From Lachnoclostridium sp. UBA5890 (GTDB taxonomy: Bacteria; Bacillota; Clostridia; Lachnospirales; Lachnospiraceae), in the NCBI GenBank assembly GCA_002431395.1, contig DJEU01000010.1, positions 1 through 15,381 of the forward strand: 15,381 nt of DNA. Direction: 5' to 3'. The position numbers and the translations under genes were made by a program. Of the stretch, positions 7,169 through 14,875 are shown piece after piece. A model generated the notes under the pieces. It had not been told where the DNA came from and did no database searches. It saw only the letters and a list, made by a program, of their open reading frames with translations. Position 1 is the first letter of the stretch, and every line of letters begins with the position of its first letter.

Positions 7169-7175
7169 AAGGAGG
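7169..7175 (+). promoter_or_regulatory. Consensus ribosome binding site of atpE
   Basis: AAGGAGG matches the anti-Shine-Dalgarno core exactly and lies nine bases before ATG 7185 in an A/T-rich leader. It is the strongest site in the operon, as expected for the c subunit, which is needed in many copies per enzyme. Confidence 0.8.
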
Positions 7176-7184
7176 AAACATATT

Positions 7185-7442
7185 ATGAATTTTTCAGGAG
7201 CAGATTTAATTAGTGCAGCATCCGCAATTGGTGCAGGATTAGCAGTTATCGCAGGTATCGGTCCTGGTGTAGGACAGGGTATCGCAGCCGGATATGGTGC
7301 AAATGCCGTAGGACGTAATCCGGGAGCAAAAGGTGATATCATGTCAACCATGCTTCTTGGACAGGCCGTTGCCGAGACAACAGGTCTTTATGGTTTGGCT
7401 GTTGCGATGATTCTTTTGTTTGCCAATCCATTGCTTCCATAA
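7185..7442 (+). CDS. atpE: ATP synthase Fo subunit c with Na+-binding signature
   Basis: Predicted 85-residue helical hairpin proteolipid forming the rotor ring. Helix 1 covers about residues 6-36 with GIGPGVGQGIAAG, the polar loop carries GRNPGAKGD (43-51), and helix 2 covers about 54-81 with GQAVAETTGLYGLAVA. The ion-carrying carboxylate is Glu64. The residues that bind Na+ in the Ilyobacter tartaricus c ring (Gln32, Val63, Glu65, Ser66, Thr67, Tyr70) correspond to Gln31, Val62, Glu64, Thr65, Thr66 and Tyr69 here, a complete set with one Ser-to-Thr swap. H+-type c subunits lack this combination. The enzyme is therefore probably Na+-coupled. Confidence 0.96.
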   Translation: MNFSGADLISAASAIGAGLAVIAGIGPGVGQGIAAGYGANAVGRNPGAKGDIMSTMLLGQAVAETTGLYGLAVAMILLFANPLLP

Positions 7443-7477
7443 AAAGCACAGAATAATCAAAAAGATTGGAGAGAGAC

Positions 7478-7996
7478 ATGGATAATCGAATTTTTGGACT
7501 GGATCCGCAATTGCTCTTTGATACGGCGATTGGATTGCTTGCCATGTTGGTATTGTTTATCCTGCTTTCATATTTGTTATTCAATCCGGCGAGAAAACTG
7601 ATCCAGAAACGGAAAGATTTTATCGCCAGCCAGCTTGAAGAAGCAGCAAAGGCAGAGAAGGATGCGAAAGAACTGGAGACCCAATATCGTGCGAAATTAG
7701 ACAAAGTCGAGGACGAGGCAGAAGAGATGCTCAGCGATGCGCGTAAAAAGGCGCTCGACAAAGAGAAAGAGATCGTTGCCAAGGCTTCCGATGAGGCTCA
7801 GACCATCAAGGCAAGAGCCGAGCACGAGGTGGAATTGGAGAAGAATAAAGTTCGTGATGAAATGAAACAGGAAATCGTTCATGTGGCCTCTGCTATGGCA
7901 GGAAAATTTGTCGCTGCATCGATGGATGAGGACAAACAGGCGCAGCTCATTGACGAAACATTGAAGGAAATGGGTGATGAGACATGGCAAAATTAG
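7478..7996 (+). CDS. atpF: ATP synthase Fo subunit b
   Basis: Predicted 172-residue peripheral stalk protein. One membrane helix (about residues 12-35) is followed by the family motif LLFNPARKLIQKRKDFI (33-49) and a long charged coiled coil, rich in Ala, Glu and Lys, to the C-terminus. It tethers F1 to subunit a through delta. ATG 7478 is chosen over the in-frame TTG 7466, because the TTG overlaps the GGAGAGA (7468-7474) that serves ATG 7478. Its last 13 bases overlap atpH, indicating coupled translation of stalk partners. Confidence 0.93.
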   Translation: MDNRIFGLDPQLLFDTAIGLLAMLVLFILLSYLLFNPARKLIQKRKDFIASQLEEAAKAEKDAKELETQYRAKLDKVEDEAEEMLSDARKKALDKEKEIVAKASDEAQTIKARAEHEVELEKNKVRDEMKQEIVHVASAMAGKFVAASMDEDKQAQLIDETLKEMGDETWQN

Positions 7997-8529
7997 TATC
8001 AAAAGTATACGGAGATGCTTTGTTTGAGGCAGCGCTGGAGGAAAACCAGCTGGATGCCGTATGGGATGAGGTCAGAGAGATCGCCTCGATCCTGCAGGAA
8101 AATGAAGCATTTATTGATATTATGAATCATCCCGAGATGACGCGGGAAAAAGAACTTGCGATGATGGACGAAGTATTTGGCGGAAAAGTTTCGGATATTA
8201 TGATGGGCTTTCTGCAGGTACTCGTGAAAAAAGGACGCTTTGGTGAAATTGAATCCGTGCTGGAATATTTTGACAAAAGAGCAAAAGAATATAAGAAGAT
8301 TGGCGTTGTCTATGTGACGACACCGACCGAACTTTCCGAAGCACAGAAACAAAAGATCGAAGCGCGCTTGTCAGAAACGTCTTCGTACGAGACACTGGAG
8401 ATGAATTACAACGTGGATGCGAGTCTGCTTGGCGGAATCCGCATTCGCATTGACGACCGTGTCGTGGACAATACAATCCAGACGAAGCTGGAAGAAATGA
8501 CAAGAAAATTAAGCAAGGTCAGAGTGTAA
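7984..8529 (+). CDS. atpH: ATP synthase F1 subunit delta
   Basis: Predicted 181-residue OSCP/delta family protein joining the b stalk to the top of F1. The N-terminal helical domain begins with SKVYGDALFEAALEE. The C-terminal portion shows the family signature DASLLGGIRIRIDDRVVD followed by the helix NTIQTKLEEMTRKL. Length is standard. It begins inside the end of atpF, with GGGTGATGAGAC ahead of ATG 7984 as binding site. Confidence 0.94.
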   Translation: MAKLVSKVYGDALFEAALEENQLDAVWDEVREIASILQENEAFIDIMNHPEMTREKELAMMDEVFGGKVSDIMMGFLQVLVKKGRFGEIESVLEYFDKRAKEYKKIGVVYVTTPTELSEAQKQKIEARLSETSSYETLEMNYNVDASLLGGIRIRIDDRVVDNTIQTKLEEMTRKLSKVRV

Positions 8530-8558
8530 CTTCTAAGGAAAGAAGGTGTTTGAGGAAC

Positions 8559-10070
8559 ATGAATTTAAGACCTGAAGAGATAAGTTCAGTTATTAAAGAT
8601 GAAATAAAAAAATATAGCACCGAGTTTGACGTTTCGGATGTCGGAACGGTCATTCAGGTGGCAGACGGAATTGCCCGTATTCATGGCTTGGAAAAAGCGA
8701 TGCAGGGAGAACTTCTGGAATTTCCAAATGAGATTTATGGTATGGTGCTCAACCTTGAGGAAGACAATGTCGGAGCCGTACTTTTGGGAGATTCTTCCAA
8801 TATTAATGAAGGCGATACTGTAAAGACGACGGGAAATGTCGCAACCGTTCCTGTCGGTGATGCGATGCTTGGACGTGTTGTCAATGCGTTGGGACAGCCG
8901 ATCGACGGCAAAGGACCGATTCATACCGACAAGACACGACCGGTAGAGCGTGTGGCAAGTGGTGTTATTTCACGTAAATCCGTAGATACGCCGCTTCAGA
9001 CAGGTATCAAGGCAATTGACTCCATGGTTCCGATCGGACGAGGACAGCGTGAGTTGATCATCGGTGACCGTCAGACCGGTAAAACTGCGATTGCGATTGA
9101 TACGATCCTGAATCAGAAAGACCAGGATGTACTTTGTATTTATGTTGCCATCGGACAGAAAGCGTCCACAGTGGCAAATATTGTAAAAACACTGGAAGAC
9201 AATGGTGCATTGGATTATACTACAGTCGTAGCTTCTACGGCGAGTGAACTGGCACCACTTCAGTATATTGCTCCGTATGCCGGATGTGCGATCGGAGAGG
9301 AATGGATGGAGCAGGGAAAAGACGTTCTCATCGTATACGATGATTTGAGCAAGCATGCAGCGGCTTACCGTACCCTGTCACTGCTCCTTCGTCGTCCACC
9401 TGGACGTGAGGCTTATCCGGGAGACGTATTCTACCTGCATTCCCGTCTTCTCGAGCGTGCTGCGAGACTTTCGGACAAACTCGGCGGTGGATCATTGACG
9501 GCTCTGCCAATCATTGAAACGCAGGCTGGTGACGTGTCGGCGTACATTCCGACAAACGTAATTTCTATTACAGATGGACAGATTTACCTGGAGACAGAGA
9601 TGTTTAATTCCGGTTTCCGCCCGGCGGTCAATCCGGGACTTAGTGTATCGCGTGTCGGTGGTTCGGCGCAGATCAAGGCGATGAAGAAGATCGCCGGTTC
9701 GATCCGTATCGACCTTGCACAGTACCGCGAGCTGGCAGCATTCTCCCAGTTTGGTTCGGATCTGGATGCCGACACGAAAGAGAAGCTGGATCAGGGTGAA
9801 AGAATCCGTGAAGTGCTGAAACAGGGTCAGTATGTACCACAGCCGGTTTGGTATCAGGTTATCATTATTTATGCGGCAACGAAGAAATATCTGCTTGATA
9901 TTCCGGTAGAAGATGTATTGGATTTCGAAAAAGGACTGTTTGCCTTTATTGATACCAAATATCCGGAAATTCCGGCTTCGATCCGTGATACCAAAGTGCT
10001 CAGTGAGGAAATGGAACAAAAGCTGATTCAGGCAATTGAAGAGTATAAAAAACAGTTTCTTCAAGCGTGA
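8559..10070 (+). CDS. atpA: ATP synthase F1 subunit alpha
   Basis: Predicted 503-residue non-catalytic nucleotide-binding subunit of the alpha3beta3 head. An N-terminal beta barrel includes VADGIARIHGL; the Walker A motif is GDRQTGKT at 169-176; the core contains LLLRRPPGREAYPGDVFYLHSRLLERAA in fragments across 9390-9470; and NPGLSVSRVGGSAQ holds the arginine finger. Length is normal for bacterial alpha. ATG 8559 (MNLRPEEISS) is preferred to TTG 8550: AAGGTG (8543-8548) is well placed for the ATG and almost abuts the TTG. Confidence 0.97.
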   Translation: MNLRPEEISSVIKDEIKKYSTEFDVSDVGTVIQVADGIARIHGLEKAMQGELLEFPNEIYGMVLNLEEDNVGAVLLGDSSNINEGDTVKTTGNVATVPVGDAMLGRVVNALGQPIDGKGPIHTDKTRPVERVASGVISRKSVDTPLQTGIKAIDSMVPIGRGQRELIIGDRQTGKTAIAIDTILNQKDQDVLCIYVAIGQKASTVANIVKTLEDNGALDYTTVVASTASELAPLQYIAPYAGCAIGEEWMEQGKDVLIVYDDLSKHAAAYRTLSLLLRRPPGREAYPGDVFYLHSRLLERAARLSDKLGGGSLTALPIIETQAGDVSAYIPTNVISITDGQIYLETEMFNSGFRPAVNPGLSVSRVGGSAQIKAMKKIAGSIRIDLAQYRELAAFSQFGSDLDADTKEKLDQGERIREVLKQGQYVPQPVWYQVIIIYAATKKYLLDIPVEDVLDFEKGLFAFIDTKYPEIPASIRDTKVLSEEMEQKLIQAIEEYKKQFLQA

Positions 10071-10089
10071 AAGGTGAGGTGATTGAAAA

Positions 10090-10971
10090 ATGGCCTCAAT
10101 GAGAGATATAAAACGGCGACGCGAGAGTATTCAGAGTACGTCTCAGATCACCAAAGCGATGAAGCTGGTTTCGACCGTAAAATTGCAGCATGCCAAGGGA
10201 AGAGCCGAGGAGACAAAACCATATTTTGACAAAATGTATGAGACGGTTTCCGGGATGCTTGCCAAATCGCAGAATCTCAACCATCCTCTTTTGACGGAGA
10301 AAACCGGAGGTTCCGGGAAAAAAGGTGTGATCATGATCACCTCGAACCGTGGACTTGCCGGCGGGTACAATTCCAATGTCGTGAAATTGATCACAAAGGG
10401 CGATTTTACGAAGGAAGATACCATTATTTTCCCGGTCGGACGAAAAGGTTTGGAGACGATGCAGCGAAATGGCTATAGCTGCCGCGGCGATTATTCGGAA
10501 GTGATGAATAATCCGCTGTTTGGCGATGCGGTTTCGATCGGAAAGACGGCGATGGCGGCGATGGAAAGCGGCGAGATCGATGAGATCTATCTTGCTTACA
10601 CCGTATTTAAAAATACGGTGACACAGGTGCCTACGCTGATCAAAATGCTTCCGTTTTCGCAGGAGGATATCGAGACGATGGCGGCAAATGATGAGCCGGA
10701 GACGACATCCGGCGCACTGATGAATTATGAGCCGACGGAAGAAGAGGCGCTCGGCTACATCATTCCGATGTATATGAACAGTCTGATCTTTGGCGCTCTG
10801 GTCGAGGCAGTTGCCAGTGAAAATGGTGCGCGTATGCAGGCAATGGATTCTGCGACGAGCAATGCAGAGGAAATGATTGATACACTCGGTCTGCAATACA
10901 ACCGCGCAAGACAGTCCGCAATCACACAGGAATTGACGGAGATTGTAGCGGGTGCATCCGCAATCGAGTAA
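10090..10971 (+). CDS. atpG: ATP synthase F1 subunit gamma
   Basis: Predicted 293-residue central rotor shaft. The N-terminal coiled-coil helix begins MASMRDIKRRRESIQSTSQI and continues with TKAMKLVSTVKLQ. The middle Rossmann-like domain shows the family motif SNRGLAGGYNSNV. The C-terminal helix shows the signature spanning EAVASENGARMQAMDSATSN and ending near RARQSAITQELTEIV. Length is typical. GGTGAGGTGAT precedes ATG 10090, 19 bases after the atpA stop. Confidence 0.96.
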   Translation: MASMRDIKRRRESIQSTSQITKAMKLVSTVKLQHAKGRAEETKPYFDKMYETVSGMLAKSQNLNHPLLTEKTGGSGKKGVIMITSNRGLAGGYNSNVVKLITKGDFTKEDTIIFPVGRKGLETMQRNGYSCRGDYSEVMNNPLFGDAVSIGKTAMAAMESGEIDEIYLAYTVFKNTVTQVPTLIKMLPFSQEDIETMAANDEPETTSGALMNYEPTEEEALGYIIPMYMNSLIFGALVEAVASENGARMQAMDSATSNAEEMIDTLGLQYNRARQSAITQELTEIVAGASAIE

Positions 10972-11014
10972 CGAATAAAAATTTACAAATAATGGAAGGA
11001 GTGAAAGAACCACA

Positions 11015-12415
11015 ATGGCAGAAGCGAAGAAAACGAAAAATGCTGGTGTTATCACTCAGATTATCGGAGCGGTGCTTGACATCCGTTTTCAGGATGGGGA
11101 TCTTCCTGAGATTTACGATGCCATTCACATTCCGACAAAAGATGGAAATACACTTGTCGTAGAAGTGTCACAGCATCTGGGCGACGATACCGTTCGCTGT
11201 ATCGCGATGGGACCGACCGATGGATTGGTGCGAGGCATGGAAGCGATTGCGACAGGAGCCCCGATTTCGGTGCCGGTTGGCGAAGAGACCTTGGGACGTA
11301 TGTTCAATGTACTCGGAGAACCGATCGATGAAAAAGAACCACCGAAAGTAAAAGAATATCATCCAATTCACAGAAAGGCGCCTGCATTTGAAGAACAGTC
11401 TACTCAGGCAGAGATGCTGGAAACCGGTATCAAGGTTGTCGATCTTTTGTGCCCTTATCAGAAGGGTGGAAAAATCGGACTTTTCGGAGGTGCCGGTGTA
11501 GGAAAGACCGTTCTGATTCAGGAATTGATCACCAATATCGCGACCGAGCATGGTGGATATTCCGTATTTACAGGAGTTGGAGAACGTACCCGTGAGGGTA
11601 ATGACTTATATTATGAAATGATTGAATCCGGAGTTATCGATAAGACGACGATGGTATTCGGACAGATGAATGAGCCGCCTGGAGCACGTATGCGTGTAGG
11701 TCTTACGGGACTTACGATGGCAGAATATTTCCGTGATCAGGTAGGAAAAGATGTCCTCCTGTTCATTGATAATATTTTCCGTTTCACACAGGCAGGTTCC
11801 GAGGTGTCCGCACTTCTTGGACGTATGCCAAGTGCCGTTGGTTACCAGCCAACTCTTCAGACGGAAATGGGTGCTTTGCAGGAACGTATTACATCGACAA
11901 AAAATGGTTCTATCACGTCGGTTCAGGCGGTTTATGTGCCAGCCGATGACTTGACAGACCCGGCTCCTGCGACGACATTTGCCCACCTTGACGCAACGAC
12001 GGTATTGGATCGTTCGATCGTGGAACTTGGTATTTATCCGGCGGTAGATCCGCTTGGCTCCAGTTCCCGTATTCTGGATCCGAAGATTGTCGGCGAAGAG
12101 CATTACAAAGTGGCTCGTGGCGTACAGGAAATTCTGCAGCGTTATAAGGAACTGCAGGATATTATCGCAATCCTTGGTATGGACGAGTTGTCAGAGGATG
12201 AAAAAGTTCTTGTCAACCGTGCGCGTAAGGTACAGCGTTTCCTTTCCCAGCCATTCTTCGTGGCAGAGCAGTTTACCGGTCTTCCAGGTAAATATGTGCC
12301 AATCTCTGAAACAATCCGAGGATTTCAGGAGATTTTGGATGGAAAACATGATGACATTCCGGAGAGCTGCTTCTTGAATGCAGGTACGATCGACGATGTC
12401 ATCGCACGCAAGTAG
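11015..12415 (+). CDS. atpD: ATP synthase F1 subunit beta
   Basis: Predicted 466-residue catalytic subunit carrying the ATP synthesis/hydrolysis sites. Walker A is GGAGVGKT at 158-165, the catalytic glutamate is Glu190 in GERTREGNDL, Walker B lies in VLLFIDNIFRF (248-257), and the DELSEDE loop that contacts gamma is at 390-396. Length is standard. AAGGAG (10996-11001) is the nearest binding site, with a rather long 13-base spacing to ATG 11015; no in-frame alternative fits better, since the conserved IGAVLDIRF region starts soon after. Confidence 0.97.
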   Translation: MAEAKKTKNAGVITQIIGAVLDIRFQDGDLPEIYDAIHIPTKDGNTLVVEVSQHLGDDTVRCIAMGPTDGLVRGMEAIATGAPISVPVGEETLGRMFNVLGEPIDEKEPPKVKEYHPIHRKAPAFEEQSTQAEMLETGIKVVDLLCPYQKGGKIGLFGGAGVGKTVLIQELITNIATEHGGYSVFTGVGERTREGNDLYYEMIESGVIDKTTMVFGQMNEPPGARMRVGLTGLTMAEYFRDQVGKDVLLFIDNIFRFTQAGSEVSALLGRMPSAVGYQPTLQTEMGALQERITSTKNGSITSVQAVYVPADDLTDPAPATTFAHLDATTVLDRSIVELGIYPAVDPLGSSSRILDPKIVGEEHYKVARGVQEILQRYKELQDIIAILGMDELSEDEKVLVNRARKVQRFLSQPFFVAEQFTGLPGKYVPISETIRGFQEILDGKHDDIPESCFLNAGTIDDVIARK

Positions 12416-12437
12416 CGAGAGCGGATTGGAGATGGCT

Positions 12438-12860
12438 ATGGCGGATATGAAAAAATTCCAATTAGAGGTAATTTCTCCGGAGCGTGTATTTTACAACGGA
12501 GAGGTCGAAATGGTGGAATTGACGACGACAGAGGGAGACATCGGTGTGTATGCCGACCATATCCCATTGACGACGATCGTCGCTCCGGGTGTTTTGACGA
12601 TTACCGAAAATTCTGAGGATGATGTGATTCGGGAAGCCGCTGTCTTAGAGGGCTTTTTGGAGATCCTCCCAGACAAAGTAACCATTCTCGCGCAGTCGTG
12701 TGAATGGCCGGAGGAGATTGATATGAAACGTGCGCTGGATGCGAAGGCGCGCGCCGAGCGAAGGATCAAGAGTCTGGATGCGCATGTCAATATGCGACGT
12801 GCTGAACTGGCACTCCGCAAATCTCTTGTACGAATCAATCTGGCAGAACAGAAGAGATAA
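12438..12860 (+). CDS. atpC: ATP synthase F1 subunit epsilon
   Basis: Predicted 140-residue rotor-foot and regulatory subunit. The N-terminal beta sandwich shows FQLEVISPERVFYNGEV and TTEGDIGVYADHIPLTTIV; the C-terminal helical hairpin runs from about residue 90. EIDMKRALDAKARAERR includes the I/L-D-x-x-R-A motif (Ile94, Asp95, Arg98, Ala99) associated with ATP binding by epsilon in thermophilic Bacillus PS3. ATG 12438 is chosen: GGAG (12428-12431) lies six bases ahead. The frame stays open back to 12378 and overlaps atpD, but that extension has no conserved sequence. It is the last gene of the operon. Confidence 0.94.
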   Translation: MADMKKFQLEVISPERVFYNGEVEMVELTTTEGDIGVYADHIPLTTIVAPGVLTITENSEDDVIREAAVLEGFLEILPDKVTILAQSCEWPEEIDMKRALDAKARAERRIKSLDAHVNMRRAELALRKSLVRINLAEQKR

Positions 12861-12874
12861 AAGACTTAAAATAA

Positions 12875-12920
12875 GTCCTCCCTGAGGTTTCAATGCGAAG
12901 CCTTTTGGGAGGACCTTTTA
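12875..12920. terminator. Bidirectional intrinsic terminator between atpC and the convergent surface-protein gene
   Basis: GTCCTCCC (12875-12882) pairs with GGGAGGAC (12907-12914), and inside it GAGGTTTC (12884-12891) pairs with GAAGCCTT (12897-12904) with two wobbles. CTTTTAATTT follows on the plus strand and TTATTTTAAG on the minus strand. It therefore can stop both the atp operon and the convergent minus-strand gene ending at 12946. Confidence 0.88.
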
Positions 12921-12945
12921 ATTTATGAAATCAATGCGTGTCGTG

Positions 12946-14763
12946 TTATTCATCCCGGCGCGCTTTTTGCTTTTTCGAATAAAGAAGTATCGCGGCTGCA
13001 CCGGCGAGTATCAATACTCCGACAGAAATGCTGATGATAAGCCGGGAAGGAATGGAAGAATTTTCCTGGCCCGAATCCTGCGAAGCGGAACCGTTTGCTG
13101 TAGAAACAGTAGTGGCAGATACATTTGTCAGTCCTTCCGGTTTACTTACCGAATAATCGCTAAATCTGTTTGTGGAAGAAGCTCCAATGAAATCTGCTTT
13201 GGTGCTGTAGGTGCCGGTAACGGTTATCGTATAGTCACTTGTTCCCTTGACGTACACCTTTCCGTCACTTCCTTTGATTGTTACTGTTTTTCCCTCGGTA
13301 TCTTTGATCGTTCCCTCGTTGGAAAGGTTGGTTACAGTGCTGTCACCGGTTACGGTCCACGTAGAATCAGAACTGATCGATACATTACAGTAGCCCTTGC
13401 CGCCGTCGCCGGCATTGCTTTCGTCTTGTACAAAAGCGCCTTTTAAACTGCTGGCATCTTTGATATACATATCGAGCTGGCTGATGCTGTCCCAGATGAC
13501 ATCACCTTCCATTTTCTGGGAAATTGCCGTAAAGTTGCAATCGGCGCCATTACTGCCGGAAGTTCCCCAGCCTCGCTGGTTGCTGTTGCCGGTGCATTTC
13601 AAAAAGAAATCATTTTTATCGGCATATGTGATATCGACGTTGGACAATACGAAGGTCGATTCTGTGTTCGTCGTATAAAACATTCCTCCGTTTTTCGCTG
13701 TCAATGAACCGCCGACCATTTCAAAGGTACTGTTTCCTTCCTGAGAATCCCCCGACATGCTTTGATACAAAATGACATTCCATGTGCAGTCATTCTGACT
13801 GTCTTCCGGCATATTTCCGGTAAGGCTGCAATCGTAAAGTCGGGTGGTGTTCAATCCCTCGATACACAGGGCTTCTGAGCCGTTTGCAGTGAGGGTGGCA
13901 TTGTTTGCGGTGATATCCGCGGTACAATACACAGCAGGGGAACCGCTTCCATTCGAGGTATAGGTTCCGCCGTCGACAACCATCGTTCCGCCACCGCGGT
14001 CGCTTCGGATCGCTGCGGAAGAATTGCCGGCAGTCGTGACATTGAGATCCCACGCATACAATTTTCCACCGCCTGCGACGTGGATTCCACCAGAGGTATC
14101 TTTGGTCGTATTGATCGTGGAATCGGCGGTATACGCAGTTCCGTCGCCATAAGCAAAGATGCCTGCACCACCGGCAGAATCGGTATTGATCTTAGATCCT
14201 GTCACGTACAAGTTTCCGCTTCGGGCAAGGAGAGCAGCTCCGACACCGTAAAAACTCGAATTATCGCCACCGGTGCTGTCCGAAGAAGTTTTTGTCACGG
14301 TGGAATTGGCGACAGTGGCAGAGGCATTTTCTGAGACGTCGACCACATTTTCATCGGTTCCGGTGGAAGAAAGGGTTTCTCCGTTAAATGTTGCGTCGCT
14401 TGTGAGAGACTGTACGGCATTGTAACTGGAAACGCCCTGAGAACTGCCCGGAGCAGCACCCGGGGCAGCTCCCGAAATTCCGCCACCGCTCACAGCATTT
14501 GGGGGAGTTCCGTTATCGCCATCCGGCTTTTCCGGTGGTGTGCCGTTATCGCCGTTCGGTTTCGCAGGCGGTGTGCCATTGTCCCTGTCTGGTTTGGCGG
14601 GCGGAGAATCTTGACTGTTTTGAGTGCCTCCTGCTGGAGCGGCAGATGCCGAAGTCGAACTGTCTGCGGAGGAATTAGCGGCTGCAAATGTGTACATTGG
14701 CGAAGTCAGGATGAGACTTGCGACCAACATAGGTATTATAAAGAATTTTCGCAACGTTTTCAT
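12946..14763 (-). CDS. Secreted, membrane-anchored beta-helix-like surface protein
   Basis: Predicted 605-residue extracellular protein of unknown function. A signal peptide (about residues 1-28, ending MYTFAAA) is followed by a Ser/Ala-rich stretch, proline-rich 11-residue repeats (about 52-90) and a Gly/Ala/Pro linker. Residues about 115-520 are Gly/Ser/Thr/Asn-rich with many short strand-turn units such as GGIHVAGGGKLYAWDLNV and GGTMVVDGGTYTSNGSG, the look of a right-handed parallel beta helix seen in adhesins and polysaccharide-binding proteins. Seven Cys lie in it (280, 300, 312, 326, 390, 409, 459). A C-terminal membrane helix (about 574-595) and basic tail SKKQKARRDE anchor it; no LPXTG motif is present. 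AAGGAGGG lies seven bases before the ATG. It could be a carbohydrate-binding protein like Cthe_2159 or an adhesin; no catalytic motif is visible. Confidence 0.78.
   Translation of the reverse strand: MKTLRKFFIIPMLVASLILTSPMYTFAAANSSADSSTSASAAPAGGTQNSQDSPPAKPDRDNGTPPAKPNGDNGTPPEKPDGDNGTPPNAVSGGGISGAAPGAAPGSSQGVSSYNAVQSLTSDATFNGETLSSTGTDENVVDVSENASATVANSTVTKTSSDSTGGDNSSFYGVGAALLARSGNLYVTGSKINTDSAGGAGIFAYGDGTAYTADSTINTTKDTSGGIHVAGGGKLYAWDLNVTTAGNSSAAIRSDRGGGTMVVDGGTYTSNGSGSPAVYCTADITANNATLTANGSEALCIEGLNTTRLYDCSLTGNMPEDSQNDCTWNVILYQSMSGDSQEGNSTFEMVGGSLTAKNGGMFYTTNTESTFVLSNVDITYADKNDFFLKCTGNSNQRGWGTSGSNGADCNFTAISQKMEGDVIWDSISQLDMYIKDASSLKGAFVQDESNAGDGGKGYCNVSISSDSTWTVTGDSTVTNLSNEGTIKDTEGKTVTIKGSDGKVYVKGTSDYTITVTGTYSTKADFIGASSTNRFSDYSVSKPEGLTNVSATTVSTANGSASQDSGQENSSIPSRLIISISVGVLILAGAAAILLYSKKQKARRDE
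14494..14610 (-). repeat. Proline-rich tandem repeats in the surface protein gene
   Basis: About three and a half copies of a 33-base unit encode DSPPAKPDR, DNGTPPAKPNG, DNGTPPEKPDG and DNGTPPNA (residues 52-90). The copies differ at the DNA level. They probably form an extended spacer between the wall and the beta-helix domain, and copy number may vary between strains. Confidence 0.8.
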
Positions 14764-14803
14764 AGTAATGCCCTCCTTTTCTGCGTAATGATTTTATGGT
14801 TCT

Positions 14804-14839
14804 ATCATAACGAAGGAGTTTGTGGAAAATATGTAAAAT
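14804..14839 (-). promoter_or_regulatory. Probable activator-dependent promoter of the surface protein gene
   Basis: On the minus strand TATGAT (plus 14804-14809) is a good -10, about 40 bases before the start codon, but no -35 hexamer lies 17 bases upstream. Instead two direct repeats, ATTTTACA and ATTTTCCACA (plus 14832-14839 and 14821-14830), lie 11 bases apart across the -35 region, with a third ATTTTACA at 14859-14866. One-turn spacing in place of a -35 suggests an OmpR/PhoB-type response-regulator site. The regulator is not in the window. Confidence 0.45.
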
Positions 14840-14875
14840 ATTTGAAGAAAGTGTGATCTGTAAAATTATGGATAA

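Noticed and set aside
10096..11055. 319-residue open frame on the minus strand
   Set aside because: It lies exactly antisense to atpG, is rich in Arg, His, Cys and Phe as mirror frames often are, and shows no recognisable motif or binding site.
12378..12437. Upstream extension of atpC overlapping the end of atpD
   Set aside because: The extra 20 residues are not like epsilon N-termini, and GGAG fits ATG 12438 instead.
12925..13446. 173-residue plus-strand frame after the atp terminator
   Set aside because: It is antisense to the 3' part of the surface protein gene, which has a signal peptide, a good binding site and a membrane anchor; the plus frame has none of these.
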